DNA from: Prorocentrum cordatum
Lineage: Eukaryota > Sar > Dinophyceae > Prorocentrales > Prorocentraceae
Direction of reading: 5' to 3'
Assembly (NCBI GenBank): GCA_963575745.1
Contig: CAUYUJ010000359.1
Span: forward strand, 565,870-629,869
Length of the DNA: 64,000 nucleotides
Positions 10,437 through 18,977 of this stretch are shown here, piece by piece. The notes beneath the pieces were generated by a model that saw nothing but the letters and a program-made list of their open reading frames with translations, was not told the origin of the DNA and did not search any database. Numbering within the stretch: the first letter of the stretch is position 1; each line of letters begins with the position of its first letter. The position numbers and the translations under genes are program-made.

Positions 10437-11279
10437 AGAAGTATCGATCTACAGATCATCGGCATATCGGGGAAAGAGAAAGACAGGAGGGAGAGGGGAG
10501 GGCGGCCCCGGCGGGCTTACGCACGCAGCCTCATCGGTGGCTGGCCCCTTTCCCACAGACGAGGGGCTGAGGGCCCGCCATGCTGCAGTAGCGCCTTGAG
10601 GCCACCGCTGGACGCGGCGCTCGTGCGCGACCCACCGTCGTCAGCGGGGGGGGGGGGGGGGCAGAGATCAGAGATTGACTGCCTACCAGACCACCCCACC
10701 CTAACCCGAAGACCTCAATTTCGGGTTGGGGTGGGTACGGGTTCCACATGTGCTTTGGTTGGCGACGCGAGATGCGATGCCCTTGCTTTTATCAATGCGG
10801 GGCGCCCCGCCAGCCCCCAGGGCCCCGGGGCCGGCGTTTCATCCTGCGTCGCTCGTAGACCTGAGACGGTCCTGGGCCTGGCGAGGGACCCTGGGAAGCC
10901 CAGAGCGACGACTCTCACGCACCTTGACTTTTCATGACGTTGGATAACTGAGGAGAAACGGCAACTCGGGGGCGGCAAAGAGGGGGGTGTCCAAGAGGGG
11001 GGGGTGCAGATCATGACCGGCGGCATGTGCGCGGCCCCGCGGGGTGGCCTGGGACGTAATAAAACAAGAAGAGGCGCCATGAAATCTGGGGAAATATCAT
11101 GGCCCACGCCATGATATCCACCCCCCCCTAGTCATCACCCCCCTCTTTTCCGCCCCCGACATGAGGGACGAGATCGAAACGTCCCGGGCACGGCCGTGTC
11201 GCGCGCAGAAGGGCCTCGTCAGCTCGCCGCACCCGAGAAGCTGGCCAGTGCTCCTGGCGGGGACGAGGCCACACCCTAG
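10437..11279. other. no gene; contains repeat N copy 2
   Basis: At about 10676-10752 the block CTACCAGACCACCCCACCCT, ATTTCGGGTTGGGG, ACGGGTTCCACATG matches 2960-3060. At about 11095-11155 ATCATGGCCCACG, ATATCCACCCC and CATCACCCCCCTC resemble the end of each gene-array unit at 27.3-33.6 kb. No domain-bearing ORF is seen. Confidence 0.45.
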
Positions 11280-11500
11280 AGGATGCGGAGGAGGAGGAGG
11301 AGGAGGAGGAGGAAGAGGACTAGGAGGAGAAGGAGGAGGAGGACGAAGAGAAGGAAGAGTGAGGATGAGAAGGATGAGGAGAGGAAGAAGAGGAGAAGCA
11401 AGTTGGATGAGGAGGAGGAGGAGAAGGAAGGGGAAGAGGAGGAGGAGGGGGAGGAGGGGGAGGAGGAGGCCCATCCAGGAGGAGGGGGATGAGGAGGCGA
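11280..11500. repeat. (GGA)n microsatellite
   Basis: Imperfect GGA/GAAGGA tract next to the left end of the DIRS-like element. A similar tract, followed by the same GAGGCCAGGCATCAAGG words, lies beyond the right end at 18600-18935. Confidence 0.85.
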
Positions 11501-11557
11501 CACCCCGCAGGAGGCCAGGCATCAAGGAGCTGGGGCGAGGAGAAAGCAAGGACAATA

Positions 11558-11761
11558 ATGCAACACCCATCTAGCGCCTCTCACCCTGCAGTGGCAAAGA
11601 GAGACAGGAAACAGGACAGACAGGAGGCGATGGGAAAGATGAGACGATCAACCAACTGTCCATTCACAATCTTTTCCAGAGCAGTTCGCTGCGCAAACTG
11701 AAAAGGTGCTTTGAAGACTGTGGTCCAGCACGCGTGCGCACACCCCGTCTTTGCCAACCCC
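11558..11761 (-). repeat. split direct repeat B2 (element 3' end)
   Basis: A 204-bp repeat matching B1 at 11907-12110. It begins ATGCAACACCC (plus strand) and ends TTTGCCAACCCC. In element orientation it is the 3' terminus. An 18-bp linker separates it from A2. Confidence 0.92.
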
Positions 11762-11779
11762 TAGGGCTGGGAGGGTGGG

Positions 11780-11908
11780 CGCCAGAACTCCTTGAGCCGC
11801 AGGGGCCGCGGAAGACGCAGGCATGGCACAGGGGCCCCGAGGACCTTCACTATCTTCCGCTCTGAGAGGCTCCTTGAGGTGTCGCAAAAACGTTTATAAA
11901 CCAGGCAT
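11780..11908 (-). repeat. split direct repeat A2 (internal)
   Basis: A 129-bp repeat from CGCCAGAACTCCTTGAGCCG to AAACCAGGCAT (plus strand), matching A1 at 18338-18466. It shares the dinucleotide AT with B1 at their junction. Confidence 0.92.
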
Positions 11909-12110
11909 GCAACACCCATCTAGCGCCTCTCACCCTGCAGTGGCAAAGAGAGACAGGAAACAGGACAGACAGGAGGCGATGGGAAAGATGAGACGATCAA
12001 CCAACTGTCCATTCACAATCTTTTCCAGAGCAGTTCGCTGCGCAAACTGAAAAGGTGCTTTGAAGACTGTGGTCCAGCACGCGTGCGCACACCCCGTCTT
12101 TGCCAACCCC
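11907..12110 (-). repeat. split direct repeat B1
   Basis: A 204-bp repeat matching B2. The last ~33 codons of the recombinase ORF run into it. Confidence 0.92.
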
Positions 12111-13428
12111 ATACCAACAAGACCCATACTTGTACCATGGCAGGCCTGTCGGGGCGGGTCGGGAGGGGCGAAGCGCGACAGTCTGCAACTGAAAGAAAGA
12201 AACTAGAACGGGCAGGAAGGCTCACATCACGCTGGGCGTCTGTGCTTCCGCAGGGCCACTCGAAGTTTCCTGGGAGGGCAGGGCCCAGGCGAAGGCTTCT
12301 CGACAAGAATAGCTGAGAGAACTTAGACCGGACTCGAAGGAGGGTGCCCGCCTTCTCGTATCGACGCACACTTTCCCGCGCCTTCCAGCGGCCACGGCGC
12401 TGGATTGAGCGTAGGTCCTCAAACTTCTCTAGTGCGTCTCGGCTGGCGCCGCCATGACGAAGGCAGTGCGGTGTAAACGTCACAGGCAGCTGCAGGCGAC
12501 GGCAGGCGGCGCTGACGGCAGCCTCCAGCTGCGCGAGCGTCAAGCCTGCAAAGAGCGGCCCTGGGCCCGCACGTGCCAGCAAGATATCAAGAATGCTGCC
12601 TACGAAGCCCTGGCCCTTGGTGGCACTGCCCAAGAAGACCGTGTCATCGAACGTGTTAGTCTTCGAGGGGATTGGCTGTGTCGCTGGGGCTACTGTCACC
12701 GCCCACAGCCTCTGGGGTCCAGAGCGTGGCGGGCGCAAGACATCGGCGCCGCGCAAGTCCAGCGCCTCGGACGGCCGCAAGTAGCCGTCGAAGGCCACGG
12801 GCAGCAGCGCTCCTGCGAGCGTGGACTGGAAGTCGCGCCCGATGAGATCGTCCGCGACGGCCAGCACTGCCTCCCAGACCGCGGGCTCGCGGCTTCCAGG
12901 TGGCTCGAGACGGTCCCAGCCTTTGAGGGCCTGCTTGGCCTTAGGGAAGGCGTCACCCTTGGTTGCCCAGCCCTGCTGCCAGGCCAGCCCGTAGAGGCAC
13001 CAGCGGGCGTTGGCCTTGGCCTCGCCGCCGAGGAAGAGCGACTCGAAGTAGCGTTCCAGAGTGGTGTCGGCCGCCCGCGGGTCTGAGAGGCTCCCCCCGG
13101 TGCAGGCGACAAAGTCGTGGAGCCCCTCCACGCAGTCGGAGTAGCGTGCCGCGGTTGCCTGGCGCACTGTGGCCCGCCGCAAGAAGCCGGGCGCCTGCTC
13201 TCGCGGCTCCGCCCGAGCTCGACGACCGCGGCCGCGCGCCCTAGTCCCAGCGTCTCTGGCAGCCGTGCCACGGCAGCCGGTACCTGAGCGGGCAGTGCGG
13301 GGCGTCGACTGCGACGCTGGGGCAGCCACACGCGGACGCCAGCTGTCGCTCCCAGCGGCGCTCGAGGTAGGCCTCCCCGTCTGGCCTTGCGGCCGCTGGG
13401 GGCGCCAGGAGCTGGGCGGCGCCGGCAT
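12013..13428 (-). CDS. tyrosine recombinase of the DIRS-like element
   Basis: The 471-aa ORF would insert circular element cDNA into the genome by cutting and joining strands through a covalent 3'-phosphotyrosine. The C-terminal catalytic fold shows Arg218 in GYLRPSEAL, His321/Arg324 in HCLRHGG, Trp348 in RGRW (in the second His/Trp position) and Tyr357 in VRRYEKAG. The N-terminal SAM-like DNA-binding part is about residues 85-170. The first ~60 residues overlap the preceding ORF in another frame and look non-coding. Translation may therefore need frameshifting or a later start near residue 70. The last ~100 residues are read into repeat B1 and have little domain character. Confidence 0.88.
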   Translation of the reverse strand: MPAPPSSWRPQRPQGQTGRPTSSAAGSDSWRPRVAAPASQSTPRTARSGTGCRGTAARDAGTRARGRGRRARAEPREQAPGFLRRATVRQATAARYSDCVEGLHDFVACTGGSLSDPRAADTTLERYFESLFLGGEAKANARWCLYGLAWQQGWATKGDAFPKAKQALKGWDRLEPPGSREPAVWEAVLAVADDLIGRDFQSTLAGALLPVAFDGYLRPSEALDLRGADVLRPPRSGPQRLWAVTVAPATQPIPSKTNTFDDTVFLGSATKGQGFVGSILDILLARAGPGPLFAGLTLAQLEAAVSAACRRLQLPVTFTPHCLRHGGASRDALEKFEDLRSIQRRGRWKARESVRRYEKAGTLLRVRSKFSQLFLSRSLRLGPALPGNFEWPCGSTDAQRDVSLPARSSFFLSVADCRASPLPTRPDRPAMVQVWVLLVWGWQRRGVRTRAGPQSSKHLFSLRSELLWKRL

Positions 13429-16400
13429 TGGCGCGGCACAGGCTGGGCGGATAGGCAGCAGCTAGACTGGTCTTCCACTCCCAGCGTCCCTTCACCAAAA
13501 CCTTGCCCTGCAGAACTTCGCAATGCCGACGGCACCTGCACTCGCGGGCCAGGGAGGCGAACAGCGGGTGGGAGGCCGCAAGCCTCGTAGGCTTCTGAAA
13601 GGGCGTCCCGAAGCGGCACTGGCACAGGTCGACCAACGTTGAAGCTGACGCCCGAAGCGCCCTCGCCAGAGGTCTCCACGTCCAGAGGCGCGACCGCTGA
13701 GGATTCTCGAGAGTGAAGTGGACCCCGGATCGTCGGCACTCCTGGATCAGGCGAACTGTGAAGCGAGCCGCGGCCAGTCCTCCCGCGGGTTCTGCGGTGC
13801 CCGAAGAACGTGCGATCGACCACCGCGCGCACGGGGTCGCAAGATGCATGAGCCAAATGGCGCCGGAGCGGACCCACCCGATGACAACCTTCTGGACCTT
13901 CGGGTCCGTGATGTCGAACTGCGGGCCCTTCGCGAGGTCCATGGGAGCCCCTGCACGCAGCCCAGCCTCCAAGATGGCCCCCGTCAGGTACCCCTTGCCC
14001 GAGAAGATCTCCAGGAAGAAGCGCCGGCCCCGTCGAGGCCTCTGTCCGACCTGACCTCCAAGACACGCTGGAGCGGGAGGAGGAGTGAGACCTGGTGGAG
14101 GACGTAGCTCGGGAAGGTGCCTTGGAACGTCGTGCCTGACCCTGGGTGGCGAAACTTCTTGATATCCAAGACGCTCGGGGACAGGTGGTAGTTCCAGACC
14201 AGGTGGGGAACGTGATCCAGGAAGAAGCCCCGTAGCCCGATGACTGGCTCTCGTTGATGGGTGCCCTGGAGGTACCTCGTTGGAGCTCCCGGTAGAAGGC
14301 TTTTCCAGAACAGGGATAGAGAGGCGGTCGGGAGGGCGTCCGGACGGAAGTCGGCCGCGCGGCCCTCGCCACACCTGGCCGGGCTGCAACAGCCCGCGGT
14401 CCGCCGCCCGACTCATGTAGTCCGCCGCGTTCCGCACCCCCTCGACGTGCCGTTGCCGCCACACGATGCCGGAGGCCAGCTGCAGCGCGGCCGCCCGCCG
14501 GCACTGTGCGAGGAGCTCCCTGCTGGCCGCGCGGCCCTTCTCGAAGGCCAAGACCGAGCCCATGTTGTCCCCTGCGGAGAGGAGCTCCGTGTCGTGGTAC
14601 GGCGGATGACTGGCAGCTCGAGCCAGGCCCATCAGCCCGCAGCGCGCCTCGTAGTCGTGGATGCGGCTCGCATCCCGCCAGGCCCCAGCGACGACCAGCT
14701 CCCAGCGCCCGGGGTCGACGAAGTCGTCGGGCAGCGGCGGTGGTCGCCAGCCCGAGTCGACCTCGACTCGGCAGCGCTCCGGCACGGGCCCGCGGGCACG
14801 GCTCCGCTCGAGTAGCCCGTCCCACCAGCCCTCGCCAGCGTCGCCGATCGCCATGGAGCCCTTGAAGCCGTCGTGCTCGCGCTCCACGAACTTCTCCCGA
14901 CGGCTGAAGCGAGCTCGCTCCCGAAAGCGGCAGAGATCGCGAACCTCCCCGGGCCTCGCATCGGTCTCCAAGAGTGCGTAGCCCTTCATGGAAGCGTCCG
15001 TCATGAAGGCGACGGGGCAAGGGGGCAACCCCCAGCGCCCCACCGCCATGAAGAGCAGCGACCTGGCGACCTTCAGCTCGTGCAGCGCGGCCGTCGGCAG
15101 CTCGCGGATCGTGCCGAGGTCCTGCTGGACAAAGTCGTACAAGACCCGGAAGATCGAGAGCCCTGGTCTCATCAGCTGGAAGAAGGACACCAGGTGGCCC
15201 AGAACAGCACGAATCTGCCAACCCGCGGCCTTGCGCCATCTCAGAAGAAAGGTCAAGCCCCCGTGCAGCCGCCAGAGGCGCTTCGGCTTGGGACGAACCA
15301 GGCCCTGCACGCCATCGACGATAACGCCCAGGATCTCGACCTCGATGCCCGCGTCCTGTCTCTCGTGCCACTTCAAACCCAGCTGGTCGAGAGCCGTCGT
15401 CATGCGCTCGAGTCGGTCCTGCACGAGGTCCTGCTCGATACCGATGATGTTGGCGTTGTCGACGTAGGGTAGATCCCCGACCATCCCCGGCTCCAGCTGG
15501 GCCGCTGGCGCCTTGTCCAGCACCATAGCGTCGCGAGGACCTGCCGAGGATCGCATCACCTGAGCCAGCGTCTCGTGGCAGATCCACAACGCCCAGGACC
15601 AGCCCATCGCCAGTCCGCCGTAGGCCGGCCACACGTAGTCGTCCGGGGCGACGTCCACGAAGGCCTTCGCGTCGCCGTCGTAGACCTGGTACACGCCTAG
15701 GTCCTTCGCCTGGACCCCCGGCATGTCGAACACGAACCACTCGGACAGGTGCGGGATCTTGAACTGGTGGAAGCCGTCCTTCAGGTCGACCGTGGCCGCG
15801 TACAGAGCGGCCTCGTCCGACTTCATCGAGCAGCGCTGTCGCCAGTCGGCCCCAACCTGCACCGACGCGAGCGCCTCCACTGAAGCCATGCTGGTCTGAG
15901 GGGGCAGCCGATGGTACTGGTTGGGCTGCCGGCCGTCCACGATCACGCGGAGGCGATCCCCTTTCTTCTCGACAAAGAACAGCCCCACCGTGGCCTTCTT
16001 CCGACGAGTAGCCACCGCGATCCCCATGTCGGCAAGACGCTTCAGCAGCGCGAGCAGGCGCGGGTGGTTGGCGCGGACCCTCGGGTTCAGAAGAGGATCC
16101 CAGTACGGCTCGATGTGGGGCTCGTCGGCGAGTTCGTCGGAGTGTCGCTCCAGGAACCTCTCGGGCTCCATCAAAACTTGTCGAACGTGATCTGGGACGA
16201 GGTCGAGCGCCTCCCGAGGCTCCACCGAGCCCTGCAAGAGGGAGACCTTGTCCTGAACGAAGGGCCGAACCGTGAGCCGACCCTCCTCGGAGTAGATGTT
16301 GCTGGACTTGAGAAGCTCCTGAAAGGCCTCTCGAGGCCGAGCGTCGGGCGGAGGCGGACCATGTCGAGCCACCGATCGAATCACTCGGCCAAGCGCGGAC

Positions 16401-16630
16401 TCCTGCGAAGGGGTCAGCGTCGAAGTCTGGCGCACCCGTCCAGGCTGGAGGGTGTGTGACGCTCGAGCGGCGGCCAGCGCGTTCAGGCTCGAGAAGATGT
16501 CCTCGGTCGCCTGGCGCGTCCAGTCCCGCTTCGTGCGACGGCGAGCGGCGCGGCGGCCCGCCGGGCGCTCTCGGCTGGTCTCCTCGAAGAAGTCCGAGGG
16601 CAGCACCAGGGGGAAGGGGTCGGACGCCAT
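13241..16630 (-). CDS. reverse transcriptase-RNase H-methyltransferase polyprotein
   Basis: The 1129-aa product would copy element RNA to DNA and degrade the RNA strand. The RT spans about residues 180-500: fingers with VGLFFVEKKGDRLRVIVDGR, motif A ATVDLKDGFHQF (Asp282), motif B GGLAMGWSWA and motif C YVDN (389-392), where the usual second Asp is Asn. RNase H spans about 535-745, with Asp545 in MTDAS, Glu661 in YEARCGLM, Asp688 in SAGDNMGS and Asp737 in NAADYMSR, a full D-E-D-D set. A Pro-rich linker follows. A Rossmann methyltransferase-like domain begins at about 871: motif I FFLEIFSGKGYLTG, then ATPCARWS, then FTLENPQRS, resembling C5-cytosine methyltransferase motifs I, IV and VI. It overlaps the recombinase ORF by 188 bp. 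Confidence 0.93.
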   Translation of the reverse strand: MASDPFPLVLPSDFFEETSRERPAGRRAARRRTKRDWTRQATEDIFSSLNALAAARASHTLQPGRVRQTSTLTPSQESALGRVIRSVARHGPPPPDARPREAFQELLKSSNIYSEEGRLTVRPFVQDKVSLLQGSVEPREALDLVPDHVRQVLMEPERFLERHSDELADEPHIEPYWDPLLNPRVRANHPRLLALLKRLADMGIAVATRRKKATVGLFFVEKKGDRLRVIVDGRQPNQYHRLPPQTSMASVEALASVQVGADWRQRCSMKSDEAALYAATVDLKDGFHQFKIPHLSEWFVFDMPGVQAKDLGVYQVYDGDAKAFVDVAPDDYVWPAYGGLAMGWSWALWICHETLAQVMRSSAGPRDAMVLDKAPAAQLEPGMVGDLPYVDNANIIGIEQDLVQDRLERMTTALDQLGLKWHERQDAGIEVEILGVIVDGVQGLVRPKPKRLWRLHGGLTFLLRWRKAAGWQIRAVLGHLVSFFQLMRPGLSIFRVLYDFVQQDLGTIRELPTAALHELKVARSLLFMAVGRWGLPPCPVAFMTDASMKGYALLETDARPGEVRDLCRFRERARFSRREKFVEREHDGFKGSMAIGDAGEGWWDGLLERSRARGPVPERCRVEVDSGWRPPPLPDDFVDPGRWELVVAGAWRDASRIHDYEARCGLMGLARAASHPPYHDTELLSAGDNMGSVLAFEKGRAASRELLAQCRRAAALQLASGIVWRQRHVEGVRNAADYMSRAADRGLLQPGQVWRGPRGRLPSGRPPDRLSIPVLEKPSTGSSNEVPPGHPSTRASHRATGLLPGSRSPPGLELPPVPERLGYQEVSPPRVRHDVPRHLPELRPPPGLTPPPAPACLGGQVGQRPRRGRRFFLEIFSGKGYLTGAILEAGLRAGAPMDLAKGPQFDITDPKVQKVVIGWVRSGAIWLMHLATPCARWSIARSSGTAEPAGGLAAARFTVRLIQECRRSGVHFTLENPQRSRLWTWRPLARALRASASTLVDLCQCRFGTPFQKPTRLAASHPLFASLARECRCRRHCEVLQGKVLVKGRWEWKTSLAAAYPPSLCRANAGAAQLLAPPAAARPDGEAYLERRWERQLASACGCPSVAVDAPHCPLRYRLPWHGCQRRWD

Positions 16631-16756
16631 GTCGACGACGTGCCCTTCGAGACAAAACTGTGAACAAAAATGTGGCGGCCGCAGAGCTGGTCCTTGGCCG
16701 CCTGGAGCCCTGCCTCCGGGGTGGAGGACGGGTGGAGCGGAACTTGCCGCCCCAGG

Positions 16757-17887
16757 TTACTTCTTGTGGCCGCCTCCCGCTCCGCCTCCGCCAGACTTTT
16801 TGGCTTCGGCGTCTCTCTCCTCCGTGTACAACCGAGTGTTCTTCATGATCACCGCCTTTGTCTTCTGCTCCTGGGCGACCCACTCGTCGAACTTGCTGGT
16901 GACCACTCCCCCCGTCTCGTCGAGAGCCGAGGCCAGCATGTCCTCCAAGCCCGAGTAGTTGGGATGCTTCGGGTCGCGCCGAATGGCACGCTGCATCTGC
17001 ACGATCCTCCTCGCTATGAGCTCGGCCCCCGCCAGATTCGTGACATCGACCTGGTCGTACTCGATGAGGTGCCGCAAGGCCTCGAGCAGAAGACGGATCT
17101 CGTGCGCCGCGGCGCTGCCGGGCGGCACCCCGCTGCTGGTGACGTAGTGGTTCGCGTAGCCCGCGATGCCCAGCCCCGAGGCGCGCACACTGTCCAAGAA
17201 CTCGGGCAACGACTTCGGCCCGCGGAAGACCCAGTCGCTGACGTCCTGCGGGCGGTGCGCCTCGATGGCCTGATCTAAAGTCGCTCGTCGAGGCCCACCT
17301 GGTCCCACCCGTCGGACGGGACACACCCGTGGATCTCGACCGGGCCCCGAGTGCTTCTCGTCCAGCCACAGCTGGTGTCGCTCCTCCGGCACGTTCTCGC
17401 AAGCCGCGAAGATCCCGTCCTCGTCGTTCCCGTCCAGCATCGCCAAGGCCACCGCCCCACGGCGCACGAACCTGTCCTCGGCCCCGCTGATCGCCGCGTC
17501 GATGACCTGCCCGAACTGTGGGTGAGCAGGGTCGGCCACCACCCAGCGAGGCGGAGCCGCCGCAGCGCCACGCGGCACCTCGATGCCGAGCACCGCCGCC
17601 AGCGCCGCCGCCTGCTCTCGAATGGCCTCGAGCTCCCCCTCCTCGAAGGGGTCGAACGCATACAGCTGGCCCACCAGCCGGCGAGGGAAGGGCGAGTTCC
17701 GAGGCAGCGGCACCACGCGGTGCGTGGTGAGGTCCCCGAACTGCACGCTGTGGTCCGGGGTGACCCAGATCCACTTGCCCGCCCCCGCCGGCACGAGCAG
17801 CACCCGAACGTGCCAGACGAACCCGTTCGGGTCGTCGAAGAAGTCGATCGCGACCTGTGCCTCTGGGATGTCGAGGCTCCGCGCCAT
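16757..17887 (-). CDS. gag-like ORF of the DIRS-like element
   Basis: The 376-aa ORF lies 5' of the polymerase ORF, where DIRS-type elements carry the gag-like structural gene. It starts MARSLDIPEAQVAIDFFDD. The body is mixed alpha/beta in composition, with a helical, charged C-terminal third (SGLEDMLASALDETGGVVTS, EWVAQEQKTKAVIMKNTRLY) and a Gly/Lys-rich tail GGGGAGGGHKK that could bind nucleic acid. I see no CCHC zinc knuckle. Its ATG overlaps the stop of the upstream small ORF as TGATG, suggesting coupled reinitiation. The role is inferred from position; I do not recognise the fold. Confidence 0.75.
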   Translation of the reverse strand: MARSLDIPEAQVAIDFFDDPNGFVWHVRVLLVPAGAGKWIWVTPDHSVQFGDLTTHRVVPLPRNSPFPRRLVGQLYAFDPFEEGELEAIREQAAALAAVLGIEVPRGAAAAPPRWVVADPAHPQFGQVIDAAISGAEDRFVRRGAVALAMLDGNDEDGIFAACENVPEERHQLWLDEKHSGPGRDPRVCPVRRVGPGGPRRATLDQAIEAHRPQDVSDWVFRGPKSLPEFLDSVRASGLGIAGYANHYVTSSGVPPGSAAAHEIRLLLEALRHLIEYDQVDVTNLAGAELIARRIVQMQRAIRRDPKHPNYSGLEDMLASALDETGGVVTSKFDEWVAQEQKTKAVIMKNTRLYTEERDAEAKKSGGGGAGGGHKK

Positions 17888-18333
17888 CAGCGGCGCTTAG
17901 CTCGCAGGGAGCCGGGCGTCGCGGCCAGGCGCCCTTCGTCCTCGCCGGCCAGAGCGGCCGCTGGGCCGCCAGCGTCCAGCGCCAGGAGCAGCGCGTCGTC
18001 CTCGAGTGCGGGCCGCCCCGCCTGCAGCGCCGCGGGCCGGCGCAGCCCCCAGAGCGCCCCGACGAGCGCGGTGGCCAGGGCGCCGATGGCCGCCCCCGCG
18101 GCGAAGGCCCCCAGCGCCGGCCCAGGCACTGGGCAGCGCACCTCAGGGCAGCCCGGGCAGATCGGGCAGGTCAATTGCTCCGGGCCGCACCTGTCGAGTT
18201 GCCTGCCCAGCAGCCCGACGATCTCCGTCGGCACCGAGCAGTCTGCCACGCAGCTGCAATCCGGGCACCGCGGAGGGAGGAGGTATGGCGCGAGCGGGGC
18301 CACTGCCTGGAGCCCCCTGAAGGCCCAGTCCAT
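17887..18333 (-). CDS. small Cys-rich, putative membrane ORF in the DIRS-like element
   Basis: The 148-aa ORF is first in the element, starting MDWAFRGLQAVAPLAPYLLP five bases inside repeat A1. Cys pairs follow (CPDCSC, CGPEQLTCPICPGC, RCPVPG), then a hydrophobic stretch ALGAFAAGAAIGALATALVG that could span a membrane, then an Ala/Leu-rich tail. The stop overlaps the gag-like start (TGATG). The frame is open further upstream, but that part enters A1 and then low-complexity flanking DNA, so I chose the Met at 18333. I recognise no family. Loss of this reading frame in other copies would argue against it being a protein. Confidence 0.55.
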   Translation of the reverse strand: MDWAFRGLQAVAPLAPYLLPPRCPDCSCVADCSVPTEIVGLLGRQLDRCGPEQLTCPICPGCPEVRCPVPGPALGAFAAGAAIGALATALVGALWGLRRPAALQAGRPALEDDALLLALDAGGPAAALAGEDEGRLAATPGSLRAKRR

Positions 18334-18337
18334 CCCC

Positions 18338-18466
18338 CGCCAGAACTCCTTGAGCCGCAGGGGCCGCGGAAGACGCAGGCATGGCACAGGGGCCCCGAGG
18401 ACCTTCACTATCTTCCGCTCTGAGAGGCTCCTTGAGGTGTCGCAAAAACGTTTATAAACCAGGCAT
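18338..18466 (-). repeat. split direct repeat A1 (element 5' end)
   Basis: A 129-bp repeat matching A2. In element orientation it begins ATGCCTGGTTTATAAACG. It probably holds the promoter by analogy with related elements; I see no defined motif. Confidence 0.92.
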
Positions 18467-18477
18467 ATTCGTTTCAC

Positions 18478-18612
18478 TACTAGTATGGAAGAAAAACCGG
18501 CCTTCTCCAAACCGAAACTGCGTTCAAAACGACAAAACGGAACTCGACACAACGTTGAACACGCAACTTTTAAGACGATACCGGGCCACGAGGCGTTTAG
18601 AGCAACAGCGAG
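18478..18612. repeat. direct repeat, left copy
   Basis: The run ACCGGCCTTC..AAAC, CTGCGTTCAAAACG, GGAACTCGAC, CAACGTTGAACAC, GAGGCGTTTAGAGCAACAGC recurs at about 18978-19122. The two copies flank the (GGA)n block. Confidence 0.7.
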
Positions 18613-18935
18613 GAGGAAGAGGAGGACGAGGAGGAGGAGGAGGCGGAGGGGGAGGAGGAGGATGAGGATGAGGAGGAGGAGGAGGAGAAGGAACAGGAGG
18701 AGGAGGAGGAGGAGGAGGAAGAGAGGGAAGAGCGAGGATGAGGAGAGGAAGAAGAAAAGGAGCAGGAGGAGGAGAAGGAAGGGGAAGAGGAGGAGGAGGA
18801 GGAGGAGGAGAGGAGGAGGAGAGGAGGAGGGGGATGAGGAGCCCCCACCCTGCAGGCGAGGAGAAAGCTGGGGCGAGGAGAAAGCTAGGGCGAGGCCAGG
18901 CATCAAGGTGGGGAGAGGAGAAAGCAGGGACTGTA
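18600..18935. repeat. (GGA)n microsatellite block
   Basis: GGA-rich tract ending in GGCGAGGAGAAAGC and GAGGCCAGGCATCAAGG words. These also occur at 11500-11553, just left of the DIRS-like element. Confidence 0.85.
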
Positions 18936-18977
18936 CAGGAGTGCTCGTAGAACTACTTGTATGGCTGTACATTTACG

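Larger units (their letters stand above)
11558..18466 (-). mobile_element. complete DIRS/Ngaro/PAT-type tyrosine-recombinase retrotransposon
   Basis: The 6.9-kb element reads right to left: repeat A1 (18466-18338), a small ORF, a gag-like ORF, an RT-RNase H-methyltransferase ORF, a tyrosine recombinase ORF, then B1 (12110-11907), A2 (11908-11780) and B2 (11761-11558). A1 and A2 match over 129 bp, B1 and B2 over 204 bp, with no differences that I noticed. This A1-ORFs-B1A2B2 order is the split direct repeat layout of Ngaro/PAT-like elements. Such elements are known to move through a circular cDNA inserted by the recombinase, without an integrase and usually without target duplication. All catalytic domains are open, so recent activity is plausible. 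Confidence 0.93.

Noticed and set aside
13848-13864. A spliced-leader-like word (CCATTTGGCTCATG on the minus strand)
   Set aside because: It lies inside the methyltransferase-like coding sequence (AIWLMHL), has mismatches in the critical 3' end and is not 5' of an ORF; chance.
12696-17774. A 1692-codon open frame on the minus strand across the DIRS-like element
   Set aside because: It runs in another frame over the gag-like, RT-methyltransferase and recombinase ORFs, is Arg/Gly/Pro-rich and shows no domains. It is a GC-bias shadow of the real ORFs.
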